A stretch of DNA of 64,000 bases from Atrina japonica (GCA_030159075.1 BROG01000026.1:1457501-1521500); one strand, 5' to 3'; numbered from the stretch's first letter, positions 1-12,411 are shown. Program-made: numbers and translations. Notes: a model not told the origin generated them from the letters alone.

Positions 1-554
1 AAATTGTGCACTCATCTTTTTTATGCAGTATATATAGATTAATGTAAAAAAAACAAAAAACAACATAAAACACACATAGAAATCATTGTATCTGGTTATG
101 TCAAAGTGGAACAGCTGGCCCCGATTATTTAACTATATATTTATACTACTTTTATTCTGGATACCTCAAAATTTTCACCTGGAAATTTTGCTAATATCAT
201 AGTATTTTTCTAGTCTGAAAGATCAATATACTATAGTATTGTTTCTGGTTATCTCAAAATTACCCTCTGTGATTGAAGGCTTACATTTTGTATGCAAAAA
301 CCATTGTATAAAATTAATTGTTTACGTGTAAATGCAAAACACAGGACGATTAACTCCTGTGAACGAGGCAATGTGAAAGTATAATTAACAATTGCTTAAA
401 ACCGATTTGAATTAAGCACTACCATATGTAGAGGTATTCTTGTCCAATTAGAATTGAAAATATGTGAATTGAAAATTTTGGTTATCTCGAATTTCAGATA
501 TCTCGAAGTAAATGGGGTGTCCTATGTATTTCAAGATAACGAGATACCATTGTG

Positions 555-594
<40 letters not shown>

Positions 595-600
595 CCTATA
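1..600. repeat. Remnant of a pogo/Tigger-like DNA transposon and (AT)n tract
   Basis: Phrases such as ggttatctcgaatttcagat and aagataacgagataccattg resemble the ends of pogo/Tigger-type elements; a similar end is seen near 50026-50110. Ends are not definable here. A (TA)n run occupies about 556-590. No coding exon is visible. Confidence 0.35.
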
Positions 601-706
601 AACTCACCATGCCCTGGCTGGGGTTTAAACCCTCGACCTACGGCACCAGTCACCTGGCTCTCATGCACAATGTCCTAACCACTTGGCCATCTACTCATTC
701 ACAATT
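601..706 (-). repeat. tRNA-derived SINE head fragment
   Basis: On the minus strand it reads a box-A-like GGCCAAGTGGTTAGGAC and a box-B-like GGGTTTAAACCCC. The body is missing. It looks like a truncated SINE, not a functional tRNA, because no clover-leaf stems close. Confidence 0.45.
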
Positions 707-714
707 TGCATAGG

Positions 715-893
715 CTTCAAATTTTGGCCTATGCTCAGCCATTGAGCAGTGAGGGTTCTTAAACATGCTGACACCTACTGTGACACGGGACCTCGGTTTT
801 TACTGTTGTCTAAAAGACAGGAAACCAACCTGCTTTGTTGGACTCAAACTCACTATCAAGAGCTGAGTGCACTACGGACTGAACCAGGCTGAC
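715..893 (-). repeat. SINE family A copy (conserved central block)
   Basis: The minus strand reads from a tRNA-like head through ACAGTAGGTGTCAGCATG to GAGCATAGGCCAAAATTTG. The same central block is found at 5290-5490, 6758-7050 and 56412-56690. The 3' tail module is missing. Confidence 0.7.
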
Positions 894-1860
894 TCCTCAT
901 TCACAAAAATGAATGTTTTGGTAGCGGTGAGTAGAATTCTGAACATTAGAACTTGGTCAAGCTGTGTGCATATAGTGAAGAAATAATACCTTGAAGTATG
1001 CCGAAATTGAGTATTTTTTTTAACAAAAAAATCCTTTTAGAGAAGACTGTGCCACCATTTGACCTTCAGTGTGACCTTGAACATGACCTTGACTGGGTGA
1101 TGCACCTAATCAAAATGAACTTTTCCTGTAAGTTTCACAAAAGTATCATATCGAATAAGAAAGTAAAGATAATTGATGTCAAAATGTGACTGCACCCAGA
1201 GAAATAGACAGAATGACAAAAGATGCCAGACAATGCGAAGCTGTGCTTCATAGACTATACAAAAACATGACTGTAAAATCATTCTTTTCACAAAAACAAC
1301 TTTATTTACTCACTGATGTGAATTTACCAATTATTTTTATGTCTTCTGGGGAAAATTTGTGTCATCTGTCACGTTTTTTTACATTGCCAACATCAGTTCT
1401 GGTCATGTGACAATTAGATGTCCTTCTTTCTCGTAAAAAAACAATAAAACAAAAACCAATCATAGTAACTGACTAAACTGCATATTTGCATAAAAGAGAT
1501 TTAGTATGTTTAGGTTGCAAAGGTGTCAGATGACAAAAAATTTATAATACCGCATCTGAGGCATGCAGTGTACAAAAGGGGTTATAAATTATTGAATAAA
1601 ATATCATTGTTATACCAGATTTTGTGATGACCGATTTTCAGTTGATTGTTAAATGTTGCCTAGATCTTTAACGGTGATCAAGACTGATTTGTTGTCATGT
1701 ATGTCGAGTCAAATAGCGTCATGTGGACATGTCACTCTTCTCTCCACTCATCTCCATTTCTAACTGATCTGGTCATATGATCACCCAGTAGTCTCGGACA
1801 TAAATTAGAATTGAAATTTGATGTAAAAAAAATCCTCAAGTTCAAAGTCACTACATTTAC
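894..1860. other. Non-coding, no gene recognised
   Basis: AT-rich sequence with short open frames only. 1055-1200 (gtgaccttgaacatgacctt and onward) resembles repeat-core sequence of the kind seen at 20380-21260. No splice-bounded exon or RNA gene was found. Confidence 0.5.
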
Positions 1861-1864
1861 TTAA

Positions 1865-2238
1865 AGGGCCATAAGCTGTGTTTTTTTTTCAAAATTTTTC
1901 TTCTCCTTCATTAATACTACCGAGATTGATATACAATAACAAAAAGAGATATAGGCCTACACAGGAATCAAAATTCTTAAATTCCTATATATTTTGTGAA
2001 AATTGCTTGAAGAACCCAGGTTTGTCACTTTTTCACTTGCAATTGATAAACTCAACCTTATTCTTTGTACATGTATATAAATACCACACTGGACCTGACC
2101 ATATTTTCACAAAATATATAGGAATATGATATTTCTACGCCTATGTTTAGCTCGTATTTTATATTGTACATCAAGTACAAATGGTAAAAGTAGAAAAAAT
2201 CAAGAAAATCTGTTTTGATAAACATAGCTAATGCCCTG
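1865..2238. mobile_element. TTAA-flanked MITE, about 374 bp (diverged copy)
   Basis: Flanked by TTAA at 1861-1864 and 2239-2242. The terminal inverted repeats are AGGGCCATAAGC and, at the other end, the complement of CAGGGCATTAGC. The interior (gattgatatacaataacaaa, ccacactggacctgacc) matches the element at 3456-3823 along its length. Confidence 0.75.
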
Positions 2239-2338
2239 TTAACTTGTCCACCCCTAAAGACACAATTAGACTGGTCTAGTTCATTGATTTACAGAAGAGT
2301 CCATGGTTTTTCAGGGGTTGATGAGTTATTACTCAAGT
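2239..2338 (-). mobile_element. 91-bp-family TTAA mini-element, copy 1
   Basis: Starts at the same TTAA (2239-2242) that ends the preceding MITE. Reads CACCCCTAAAGACAC, then ctggtctagttcattgattt, then CAGGGGTTGATGAGTTA. It is the reverse complement of the copy at 6626-6716. Confidence 0.7.
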
Positions 2339-3451
2339 TCCACTAACATTGTCAGATTTTAAAACAATATGAGCTGTCGTAGATGAAAAATTTTACATGC
2401 TCATTTTATGTAATATTTTATCTCATATATATCCCAAAGAGACCATCTGGTGGTTAGAATAACAAATGCACGCATATAATTGCCCAAACTTGCCAAACGT
2501 AACCTGTAATATTAGTTTGATATCATTCTGGCCATTACACCTTAACTTTCAGTAATTCTTATGAAGATTACCGAGTGTCCAATAACAACGTGCTATTTGC
2601 AGTTAATATATACATGTATTCTATTCTTATTACCCTTTGCCTTTTTTCTCGTACATCATCATTTCATACCTAAATCATGCAAAGTTGGTCTTTTTCATCG
2701 TTTCAAAACTCTCGTTTCTGAAATTGTCCATGTGCCAGGTATTTTTTAACTTGTCCCATCACACACTCGGCTTTATCATTCTTGCCAAAATTATGAACTG
2801 CCCAACTCCACCGAACATGGCGGCACGATTGTAAAATATGAGGTATGCATAATTTTCACAGTTATATTGTTTAGATTTTGGCAATGTCGGCATTCATTTC
2901 AGGGTAACATTAAAGACTGGAAAAAATTCTTTTAGCTACTTGATATTTTTATTCATATATTAATTCGATTTGTTTCATGTATTTAAAATAGCGTTGAAAA
3001 ACACATTTTTTACATAATACATGTACTTTCCAATAAGAATCACGTCCTGTATTTTAAAAACAAATATAAAACATAAAAATCCGCTGACTTTAACACACCT
3101 AATTGTGTCAAGAGCCAAGGTTGCTGATAGACCGAATGTGTAAAGGACCGAGATCCTCCTGACCAAATTACAAAACACATTTGATATGGCAAAAGAGTTT
3201 ATCTGAAAGGTCATTGCATACAGAAATACAATCAGATTTTTTAATAAATAATTTTTAATAAAACAAATAACTCGGAAAAGAAGATCTTTTACAACGTTTC
3301 ACGTGTTTGATAATGTGCTTGAATACACGTTTTATCATATTACCGTCTAAATGTCATGGGACAAAAATCATCATTGTGACAGCTTATATCACTTTAAGAT
3401 TATGATGCAACTTGAGGTCAAGCTGCTGTGTAACACCCTGTGTAACTGTTT
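2339..3451. other. Non-coding, no gene recognised
   Basis: AT-rich sequence without recognisable domains. Short open frames (under 85 codons) show no similarity I can name. Confidence 0.45.
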
Positions 3452-3455
3452 TTAA

Positions 3456-3823
3456 AGGGGCATTAGCCATGTTTTTTTCCAAAATTTTATTTTTTAATGT
3501 TTAGATTGATATACAATAACAAAAAGAGATATACACAGGCATAAACATTCTTAAATTCCAATATATTTTGTGAAAATTGCTTGAGAAACCCAGTTTTGGT
3601 ACTTTTTCACATGCAATTGATTAATTCAACCTCAATCTTTGTATATGTATACCACACTGGACCTGACCTTATTTTCACAAAATTTACAGGAATTTAAGAT
3701 TTTTTATGCCCGTGTAAAGCTCTTATTTGTTATTGTACATCAAAAAGAAATTGTGAAAGACTTTTAAAGTAGAAAAAAATTGAAATAATTTTTGTTGGTA
3801 CCGTAAACGCAGCTAATGCCCCT
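3456..3823. mobile_element. TTAA-flanked MITE, 368 bp
   Basis: Exact TTAA duplication at 3452-3455 and 3824-3827, and perfect 12-base terminal inverted repeats AGGGGCATTAGC. TTAA targeting is characteristic of piggyBac-type transposases, but no transposase fragment is present. The second, more diverged copy is at 1865-2238. Confidence 0.88.
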
Positions 3824-3909
3824 TTAAGTTGAAATCAATTTAGGGTATACACCTATAATATGTTTTGATTTAAAGTAAAGTTGCTGTGTACTCGCTTTAA
3901 ATCGTAACT

Positions 3910-4945
3910 CTCCAGTTGTTATGTACCTATCCAACATCTTGACATCAAGTTGCTATATTTGTACCTGTTCAGTACTTTGAAGTCAAGTTGATATGTACCT
4001 ATCCAATATCTTGAAGTCAAGTTGTTATGTACCTGTCCAAAATCTTGAAGACAAGTTGTTATGTACCTGTCCAATATCTTGAAGAAAAGTTGCTATATGT
4101 ACATGTACCTGTATAATATCTTGAAGAAAATTGCTATATGTACCTGTCCAATATCTTGAAGACAATTGCTATATGTACCTGTCCAATATCTTGAAGACAA
4201 TTGCTATATATACCTGTCCAATATCTTGAAGACAATTGCTATATGTACCTGTCCAATATCTTGAAGACAATTGCTATATGTACCTGTCCAATATCTTGAA
4301 GACAAGTTGTTATGTACCTGTCCAATATCTTGAAGACAATTGCTATATGTACCTGTTCAGTATCTTGAAGACAAGTTGTGATGTACCTGTCCTTGAAGAC
4401 AAGTTGTTAAATGCACCTGTCCAATATCTTGAAGAAAAGTTGTTGTATGTACCTGTCCAATATCTTAACTTTAAGCCAAGCTGTTATGTATCTATTTTAC
4501 ATCTTAACTTTAAGCCATGCTGTTATGTATCTATTTTACATCTTAACTTTAAGCCATGCTGTTATGTATCTATTTTACATCTTAACTTTAAGCCATGCTT
4601 ACATGTATCTATTTAACATCTTAACTTTAAGCCATGTTGTTATGTATCTATTTTACATCTTAACTTTAAGCCATGCTTACATGTATCTATTTTACATCTT
4701 AACGTTAAGCCATGCTGTTATGTATCTATTTTACATCTTAACTTATGCCATGTTGTTATGTATCTATTTTACATCTTAACTTTAAGCCATGCTGTTATGT
4801 ATCTATTTTACATCTTAACTTTAAGCCATGCTGTCATGTATCTATTTTACATCTTAACTTTAAGCCATGCTGTTATGTATCTATTTTACATCTTAACTTT
4901 AAGCCATGCTGTCATGTATCTATTTTACATCTTAACTTGAAGTAA
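3910..4945. repeat. Minisatellite: 34-bp unit passing into a 39-bp unit
   Basis: Up to about 4470 the unit is about 34 bases (tgtacctgtccaatatcttg...). From about 4480 it is 39 bases (tatgtatctattttacatct...taactttaagccatgctgt). Both share the tatgtaNctNt...atctt frame, so one array seems to have evolved into the other. Open frames across it arise because 39 is a multiple of three. Confidence 0.92.
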
Positions 4946-4949
4946 AGCT

Positions 4950-5205
4950 GTAGTGGTCCCCATCACCGAGTTGTTAGAGCATCATGCTTTGAACTATAAA
5001 GTCTCTCACTTCTGGTCAGTGCAGGTTCGAGCCCCCCCCCCCTGAAATCTACTGGTAATATGATTTTGTGAGAAAGTTTGTCAGGTCACTTGTGGAAGGC
5101 TGGTGGTTTCTTTCCAGATGCATTGTCCTCCACCACTTAAATCTGGTCTGGTGAAAAATTGTTGAGTTTGGCCTAAAACAAAAATTGAAATAAAAAAGTG
5201 AAGCT
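4950..5205 (+). repeat. SINE family B copy
   Basis: The tRNA-like head (box A around gagttgttagagcatcatgc; box B GGTTCGAGCC) is followed by a body shared with 43835-44095 and 54660-54920: ttttgtgagaaagtttg, ggaaggctggtggtttcttt, gaaaaattgttgagtttggc. Confidence 0.75.
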
Positions 5206-5281
5206 GTCATGTATCAGTCCAACATCTTAATTTTGAAGTTGTTTACTTCAGTCATTGGTAAAAATTATTCTTACTGTTACC

Positions 5282-5492
5282 TGTAGAGTGTGGCTCTTCC
5301 TGTACTTCGGATGAGACAGTAAAAACTGACGGCCCATGCCATAGTAGGTGTCGAAACATTAAAGAACCCTCACTGCTCAGTGGCCGTAAGTGCCGAGCAT
5401 AGGCCAAAATTTGAAGCCCTTCACCAGCACTTGGTGACATCTCCATATGAGTGAAAGATTCTTGAGTGGGACGTTAAGTAACAACGACAACC
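5282..5492 (+). repeat. SINE family A copy, head truncated
   Basis: Contains ggatgagacagtaaaaactg, agtaggtgtcgaaacattaa, gaaccctcactgctcagtgg and the tail gagtgggacgttaagtaaca. The tRNA-like head is replaced by unrelated sequence. Confidence 0.78.
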
Positions 5493-5719
5493 TATTTAGT
5501 GATTTATATCTGTGGGTTTAAGATTTTACCTGATGTCGTTTTACTGTACCAGTAGACAGTTCATTGACCGGTACACAGAATAACAGTAGACACTTGACTT
5601 ACTTGTGAGGATTTATAGTTAAAGAGGGCAAACTGGGACATGTAGTCTTAATAAGAGTGTTTATAAATCTGCAACCATTGTACTTTATCTTTTATATTTG
5701 TTATGCAGATATAAACCTT

Positions 5720-6236
5720 TGACAATTACACATACAGACAGACACACAGACATATACAGATAGACAGACAGAAAAACACTCACACACACTCACTTTCAGA
5801 CAGAGACACACAGACAGACAGGCACTCACACACAGACAGACACCCACACATAGACAGACACTAACACACAGACATACTGACACATACAGTATGATACACA
5901 CACAGAGACACACACACAGACAGACACACACACACACACAGACAGGCAAACACAGACAGGCAGATAAACTCACACACACACACACACACTGACACATACA
6001 GACAGGCAGACACATGCACACAGACACACACATACACACAAAAACAGGCAGACACACACACAGACAGGCAGACAGACAGACACACACACACACACACACT
6101 GACAGATGCAGGCAGACACACATGCACAGATAGACACACAGACAGGCAGACAGGTACTCACACATACGCACAGACACACATACACAAACACACACAGAGG
6201 CAGACAAACAGACACACACATGCACACACTTGCCAC
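5720..6236. repeat. CA/CAGA-rich simple repeat
   Basis: About 500 bases of (CA)n and CAGACAGG/CACACA mixtures. The long open frames on both strands, Cys/Val/Ser on one and Thr/His/Gln on the other, are repeat artefacts. Confidence 0.95.
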
Positions 6237-6625
6237 CTTACATACAGAGAGAGAGAAGGGGGGGGCGACCGCTTGCAGTGGTCTAATGGTAGAGCAGTTG
6301 ACTCGTAAGTGGAAAGTCTCCGTAAATCTTCATATGATCATCATTTACACTTTTTGTACATTTCTGATAGTTTTCAAGGTAATACAGTAAACATGGATAA
6401 TTCCACATGTTAAATATTCGATTTTCTTATACAAACCATATGTGTGGGTTTATTTTACGCGATATCACAATCGCTACTGTCAGCAGTCCTGTATTAAACA
6501 ATGTGGGACTGGAGGGGGCTGGTTGTTATTTACATGAAAAACTCTTAAACACGTATTTAGTGTAAATTACCACCACACATAAATTTCCACATTTACAGTA
6601 GCCAAAAATAGCAAAACAATTAGTA

Positions 6626-6716
6626 TTAACTCATCAACCCCTGGAAAATAATGGACTCTTCTGTAAATCAATTACCTAGACCAGTCCAAATGTGTCTTTA
6701 GGGGTAAATGAGTTAA
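6626..6716. mobile_element. 91-bp TTAA mini-element, copy 2 (reference copy)
   Basis: TTAA at 6626-6629 and 6713-6716. The ends CTCATCAACCCCT and AGGGGTAAATGAG are inverted repeats with two mismatches. Between them: ggactcttctgtaaatcaat, then agaccagtccaaatgtgtct. Confidence 0.8.
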
Positions 6717-6757
6717 AGGGCAATAGATACGTACAAACAATTAAAGCTACCAGAGTA

Positions 6758-7052
6758 TGGAGAGCTGTCTTGGTTCTGTGGTAAAGTGCTCGATTTGCAA
6801 CCGGAGAGTCGCGGGTTTGAGCCTCAGTGGAGGTGGCTGGCTTTTCCTGTCATTCGGATGAGACAATAAAAACTGAGGTCCCGTGCCAGAGTAGGTGTCG
6901 GCATGTTAAAGAACCCTCACTGTTCAGTGGCCATAAGTGTAGAGCATAGGCCAAAATTTGAAGCCCTTCATTGGCATTTAGTGATGTCTCCATATGAGTG
7001 AAAGATTCTTGAGTAGGATGTTAAACAACAATACAACAACAACAACAACCAG
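6758..7052 (+). repeat. SINE family A, nearly complete
   Basis: tRNA-like head with box A (tggttctgtggtaaagtgct) and box B (GGGTTTGAGCC). The conserved centre (agagtaggtgtcggcatgtt, gaaccctcactgttcagtgg, gagcataggccaaaatttga) and tail (gtctccatatgagtgaaaga, then gttaaacaacaatacaacaa) follow. This is the usual pol-III SINE plan. The central block is of the kind shared widely among bivalve SINEs. Confidence 0.85.
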
Positions 7053-7059
7053 AGTATGT

Positions 7060-8200
7060 ACAAGTTGTATCCTGGCTCTCTCCTCTACCTTGAAAAACTT
7101 TCTGTCACCGTATTCCTGAAATATTGTTGTGTGTGGCAAATCACCGATGACATTCAACTTTTTACACAGAATGAATGAACATAATTTTCACATGTATGAT
7201 GTCTTGTCACTCCCCCTCCAATAAAAGAAAAACAAACTTTACGCCCCCCCCTTTGAAAATTCCTGAATCCACCCTAGAATAGTGGCCTAATACAGACCTA
7301 TCAAGGTATCAGGCCTGCTTCCAGTACTGGAAATATCATCGTCGTAAAACCACAGTCCCGAATCACTATGCTTTTTCCGTGATTTTAGGACGATGTGGAA
7401 ATATGTGCATCGTTTCAAACTGATCTTACAATGTCAAACTTTAAATTTTTGTTATTTATATATTCAATTTATTTCTGTTCATATATCAAATAACTACATA
7501 AACCGGTTTGCTTTATCTTCAGTATTTCCTTAGCTTTGTTTATTAAATAAAGGAATTTGATACATCATGTTTATTTATAGTATATGCATACACCATGGGA
7601 AGCTAGATACACCATAGCATACCAACATACCTTACACCCCTAATATGTGCACCGGTCCGAATGCTATGGTGTATGTAGAGATACACTACACACTTTATAA
7701 TGAGAAAAAGTGGCAGCCTATGGTACAATCAGGATGAATACTGTGGGACTAGTCGCGTCCACAAGAAAAAAGAACACAAGAAACCAGAAAAAACTTGGTC
7801 ACGTAGGGCCATAACTCCAATTCTGTGGAAAGTTGAAGCACAACAACAAAACCTCTATAATATGTTAAACATTGTTGTTTATTGTGATACCATAACAAAT
7901 TTGAAAGGAATTGAAGGAAATACAAAAAGTTCTTGCATTTTGAACATAATGCCCATATCTAGCAATAAAAGGGGCATAACTCCGTCATACATTGTTGAAA
8001 TTTCACGATTTACAAACTCGTCTGAAAGGTTCATGCAATGAAGCATCCTACTAAGATTGATGAAAATCAGACCATAATTGCTTGAGTTATCGCCTAAAAC
8101 AACCGGACAGATGCATGGACAGACAGCGCCATACCATAATATGACATCATCGACAGGCCTATAAAAAAATTTAAAGCTACAATTGAATATCCTTGAAGAG
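7060..8200. other. Non-coding; 7780-8165 resembles a dispersed molluscan repeat core
   Basis: 7060-7770 shows nothing recognisable. 7780-8165 (gggccataactccaattctg, ttgaaatttcacgatttaca, gatgaaaatcagaccataat) has the style of tandem cores in bivalve repeats. It shares acgatttaNaaactcgNctg and cctacNaagattgaNgaaaa with 11538-11590. Its edges are not defined. Confidence 0.45.
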
Positions 8201-8214
8201 CCAAATTACCTGCA

Positions 8215-9200
8215 AGTAAACAAGTATGTTAATTACCCACAAGTATATAAATATATTAATTACTCACAAGTATGTTAATTACCCCAAAATATACAAGTAT
8301 ATTAATTACCCACAAGTAAACAAGTATGTTATTTACCCACAAGTATACAAGTATGTTAATTACCCACAAGTAAACAAATATGTTAATTATCCACAAGTAT
8401 ACAAGTATATTAATTACCCACAAGTAAACAAGTATGTTAATTACCCACAAGTATACAAATATGTTAATTACCCACAAGTATACAAATATGTTAATTACCC
8501 ACAAGAATACACATATGTTAATTACCAACAAGTATACATGTATGTTTATTACCCACAAGTATAAAAATATGTTAATTACTCACAAGTATACAAATTTGTT
8601 AATTACCAACAAGTTTACAAATATGTTAATTACCTACAAGTATACAAGAATGTTAATTACCAACAATACAAGTATGTTCATTACCCACAAGTATACAAGT
8701 ATGTTAATTACCTGCAATACAAGTATGTTAATTACCTGCAATACAAGTATGTTAATTACCTGCAAGTAAACAAGTATGTTAATTATCCACAAGTATACAA
8801 ATGTAAATTACCTACAAGTATGTTAATTACCTACAAGTATGTTAATTACCCACAAGTATACAAATATGTTAATTACCTACAAGTATGTTAATTACCCACA
8901 AGTATACATGTACAAGTATGTTATTTATTCACAACTTGCAAGTATACAAGTACAGTGAAACCTGTATATAGGGGCCACCCAAGGGACCAGAAAATATTTA
9001 CTTTTATGTGCAGGTGACCCTTATACACAGGTTCAATTTAGTTGAAGTATGCAGTGAAGGACTTGAAAAAACTGGCCTCTATAAACAGGTAATCCTTATA
9101 TAGAGGTGGTTGTTATGGCAGGTTTTACTGTAAATCACCCACAAGTATACAAGTATGTTAATTACCCACAACTTGCAAGTATACAAGTATGTTATTTAGC
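8215..9200. repeat. 27-bp minisatellite, interrupted by a 178-bp MITE
   Basis: Unit about 27 bases (tacaagtatgttaattaccc plus acaagta), roughly 28 copies. The period is nine codons, so several frames stay open on both strands. The array is split at 8953-9130 by a MITE and resumes afterwards. Confidence 0.93.
8953..9130. mobile_element. 178-bp TA-flanked MITE, copy 1 (inside minisatellite)
   Basis: TA at 8951-8952 and 9131-9132. The ends are CAGTGAAACCTG and the complement of CAGTAAAACCTG. The interior has complementary phrases (gtatataggggccaccc, ccttatatagaggtggttg). It sits inside the 27-bp array, so it inserted after the array existed. Confidence 0.87.
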
Positions 9201-9204
9201 CACA

Positions 9205-11170
9205 AGTATACAGATATTTTAATTGGTAGTCCTACACTGTCAAGCTTCTCCGTGTTTCTATATGTAGTTACGCATCACCAATCGCCCATGACCTTGATGA
9301 AAACACAGTATGTTATTAAACTCATCTACCTTTATTTTCATACTTTCTATATAGATATATCTACACTAAAGAACAGATACTCATTCAACCATGAACATGC
9401 ATGTTTTATATTAAAACTAATGTTTATACTCCCCCAAAATTAACAGTGCAGACCTTAAGAGCAGGGAAACAAGCTCTATATTTCACTAGTAAATGGATAT
9501 ACATCAGTGACTAGCTCTGAACTTTCATTAATGTCATCTTTGGAAGAGAAATATTATCGTCCAGTACGACCAACGTCTTTGTGCTTTTTAAATGTGATGG
9601 TTCACTAGATTGGTGTTGTAATTCAAGCGAGCTGTGTATTGTAATGAAGTCTATAAATACCTGTTTTGTACAAGTTGAAGTACTTCTAAAAGAAAAATTG
9701 CAGTTGTCGTAAATGCACAGAATCAATGTTATAATTAGCACAACAGAATGATCTGCCAAAAACGTAAGTTTGTTATTTTTGGAAAATTTAGCTTCTTACC
9801 TTAAATAAGTTGTTCAAGATTTTTGGAATTTTTTGTAGTTATTTTTCCTTGTTTACGAATTTTAAAATGTCGTATAGGAGTCAAGGGGGGAAGTATTGAA
9901 AAATCTGACGGGAATTTAGCGAAGCTCTCTGTAGTTGCTGTTGGTAACTATATGTATGGTTGTATCTGTCTTGAAAGCCTACTCTCATGAAAGACCATCT
10001 GTCTTTACTTTACTTAATAAAACCGGGTCATAACATAAGAATTAATTGAGGTATTCCAGTTTCCAGCAATTTTTTGTTAATTTTCATAGTTTTTACCTCA
10101 AAACATCAACTGTAATAAAACAAATCATTGTTTATTGTGTTTATACTTATCATTTTATTCTGTCTAAAAAAAGACCTTAGATGATGGATTAATTTTATAT
10201 TTACTTTTTTCAGCGATTTCTGTAAATCCCCAAAGTGGCCAGAGTGCTAACAAAGCTCAGTTTGTAGCATTTTTGATAGGCTTTCTAAAAAACATACCCT
10301 CCAAAATCTCCTTGGAAAAACATGGGTTATAAGTGGCTTAAAGTTTAATACTTTTTTCATAGATTTCTGTTAAAAAAATTATTTTACCCCAAAACACCAA
10401 ATTTGATGAATAATGGTTATAAAATGGATCGGTACTTGTCATGTAAGATATCTGTCATACAACCATTACTTTCATTGCAAAAAAACCATAAATGAAAGAA
10501 GGATTAATTAAGGTTTTCCAATTTTCAGTGATTTTTGTTAATTTTCTATGGTTTTTACCCCCAAACTCCTAAATGCCTCAATGCCAAAGTGCTAACATAT
10601 CTCTTTTTGTAGAGGGTGGGTGGGGTGGGGGTTATCAGTGGCTCAAAGACTACATGTATTAGAAAAAACCTTTCAATAAAACACTTCTTTTGAGAGACCA
10701 CCTGTATTGGGAGAGCACATTTTAATGCCAGATGGGTTGGTCTCTCAGGACATGCTCAACTGTACTTGGTTGTGTCTCCAATAAAACTTTATAAAAAACC
10801 GAACATTACACGAACCAATAATTTTGTTCAGTCTTTGGAGGGTTTTGATTCTTTTAAGTTGACCATAAGTCATTGAATCTGGTCCCTTTAGATTGTGAAC
10901 ATTTCACAAATTCACACTTCTTTTATCAATTGTATTTGACTATTTATCTATAACGGTAAAACCTGCTTAATCTCCAGGTTCTGATTTAGACACTATATTG
11001 CTAAAATTAAAAAAATGCAAAGATTGCTGATACAATTCTCTGAAAAATGCGTTTCATAAATAAAGTTTTAGTAAAATGTCAACTGCTATCGCAAGTACTG
11101 AAATAATTTAAAGATCCGCCATTGTAACCACATCGGAAAGAACATGTAGCCTAACGGAACTTGTCAACTA
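9205..11170. other. Non-coding, with internally repeated AT-rich segments
   Basis: No exon found. 10040-10110 and 10498-10570 share ttttgttaattttcNatNgt plus tttttacc. 10230-10260 and 10575-10600 share ccaaagtgNccagagtgcta-like text. These look like degenerate copies of one repeat core. Confidence 0.4.
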
Positions 11171-11172
11171 TG

Positions 11173-11507
11173 TGTATTTTTTATTCTTTATTTATCAGTC
11201 TTATTTTTTCACTTTGTACCCAGCTTGTACTTCACATCCAGACGTACAGGTAAGGGTGATTCAAGCGCTAATTGTTGACACCTAGACCATCACCTATCAG
11301 TGGAGATTAGAAAACAATTGACGGTGTAATTGTTTTATTGGAATTTTTTTTATATATATATGACTGCAACCGTGAAGTAAATCAAGAATGATAACAATAG
11401 CCAGATGAGCTGGTGGCTTCTATGTTACGTTGTTGTAAAGAGTTTACTTACACTGAGTTTTGTTCATTTGTTCCTAGAATCTAATGTCGGAGTCAAACAT
11501 AAGATTG
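11173..11507 (-). repeat. Dispersed element, inverted relative to the copy at 63660-64000
   Basis: From ttttttattctttatttatc to ttcctagaatctaatgtcgg it is the reverse complement of the last 340 bases of the window with few differences (cttgaatcacccttacctgt, ttgttttctaatctcccctg). It breaks off at about 11507. Confidence 0.88.
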
Positions 11508-12411
11508 AAGGATCTTTTATTCTGTGGAATTAGCAAATTTCACGATTTATGAACTCGCCTGAAGCATCCCACCAAGATTGACGAAAAATTAGCAAATTAG
11601 CATCTATCTGTCTGTAGGTTTCTGTCTGTCTACTTATCTATCCATTCATCCATCCATCTATCTATCTATCTATTAGGCATTTTTCTGCCAAATTTGGGGA
11701 AATGCCATTGACAACACTAATGGGAAATTCAATGTGAATTTGTGTCCGTAGGGAACGCTTGTAAATCTAAACCTTTTAATGTAATGGAATCTTTTAAATG
11801 CATCCCCCTCTGCATTAATTCATTTTCCATTTACACTATGTTACAGTTGTGGTTGCTAAACCAAATTTAGAAATATTTTCATCAAATCAGGGAAAACTGG
11901 ATATCTTTTGCATTGAGAATGGGATAGAATATCGTCCCTCTTGAAACTTTAGTAAAAGGTCAGTCTGCCTAACTGTCTGTCTGTCTATCTTTCTATCAAT
12001 GAGTTATCTTTTTGACAATTTGTAAACAGAGATAAAGGGATTTAATAGAGAGAAAGAAAATGGAAAACCTTAGAGAAATAAGGGAGAACTTGGGAAAGAA
12101 ATAATTTTATAAACATATCATTAAAAAGCATTTTTGTATACTTGCAGAGGAGAGAAAGATCAAGACTGGGAGGTCTGGTCCGCCTCCCATGAAAGCTGAT
12201 GTTGAGTATGTCAACCCAGGCCTTGAAGATCAAATGGTATGTTGAAAATTAGGAAAATTATCATAACCACTAATGAGTTACCTCCCCTTACCAATGGCTT
12301 TACACTACATCTTCATGTTATTATCTGGTTTATGAGGAACATCAGAAGTTTAGAGTAACAATGTCTATATATCTTAAGACATTATTCTAATTAACTACAA
12401 AATCGGACAGA

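Noticed and set aside
4236..4945. Repeated protein-like frames (units of 13 residues)
   Set aside because: The 39-bp minisatellite period is a multiple of three, so frames stay open without selection. Different frames overlap.
3910..4945. Possible CRISPR-like array (regular repeats)
   Set aside because: Units are contiguous with no unique spacers, and the genome is plainly eukaryotic. The same applies to the arrays at 8215, 36041 and 44100.
5701..6236. Open frames of 88-174 codons, Cys/Val/Ser-rich, on the minus strand
   Set aside because: They lie wholly in a CA/CAGA simple repeat, several frames are open at once, and no domain or splice context is present.
8226..8769. Frames with nine-residue repeats on both strands
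   Set aside because: A 27-bp minisatellite; both strands are open for the same reason.
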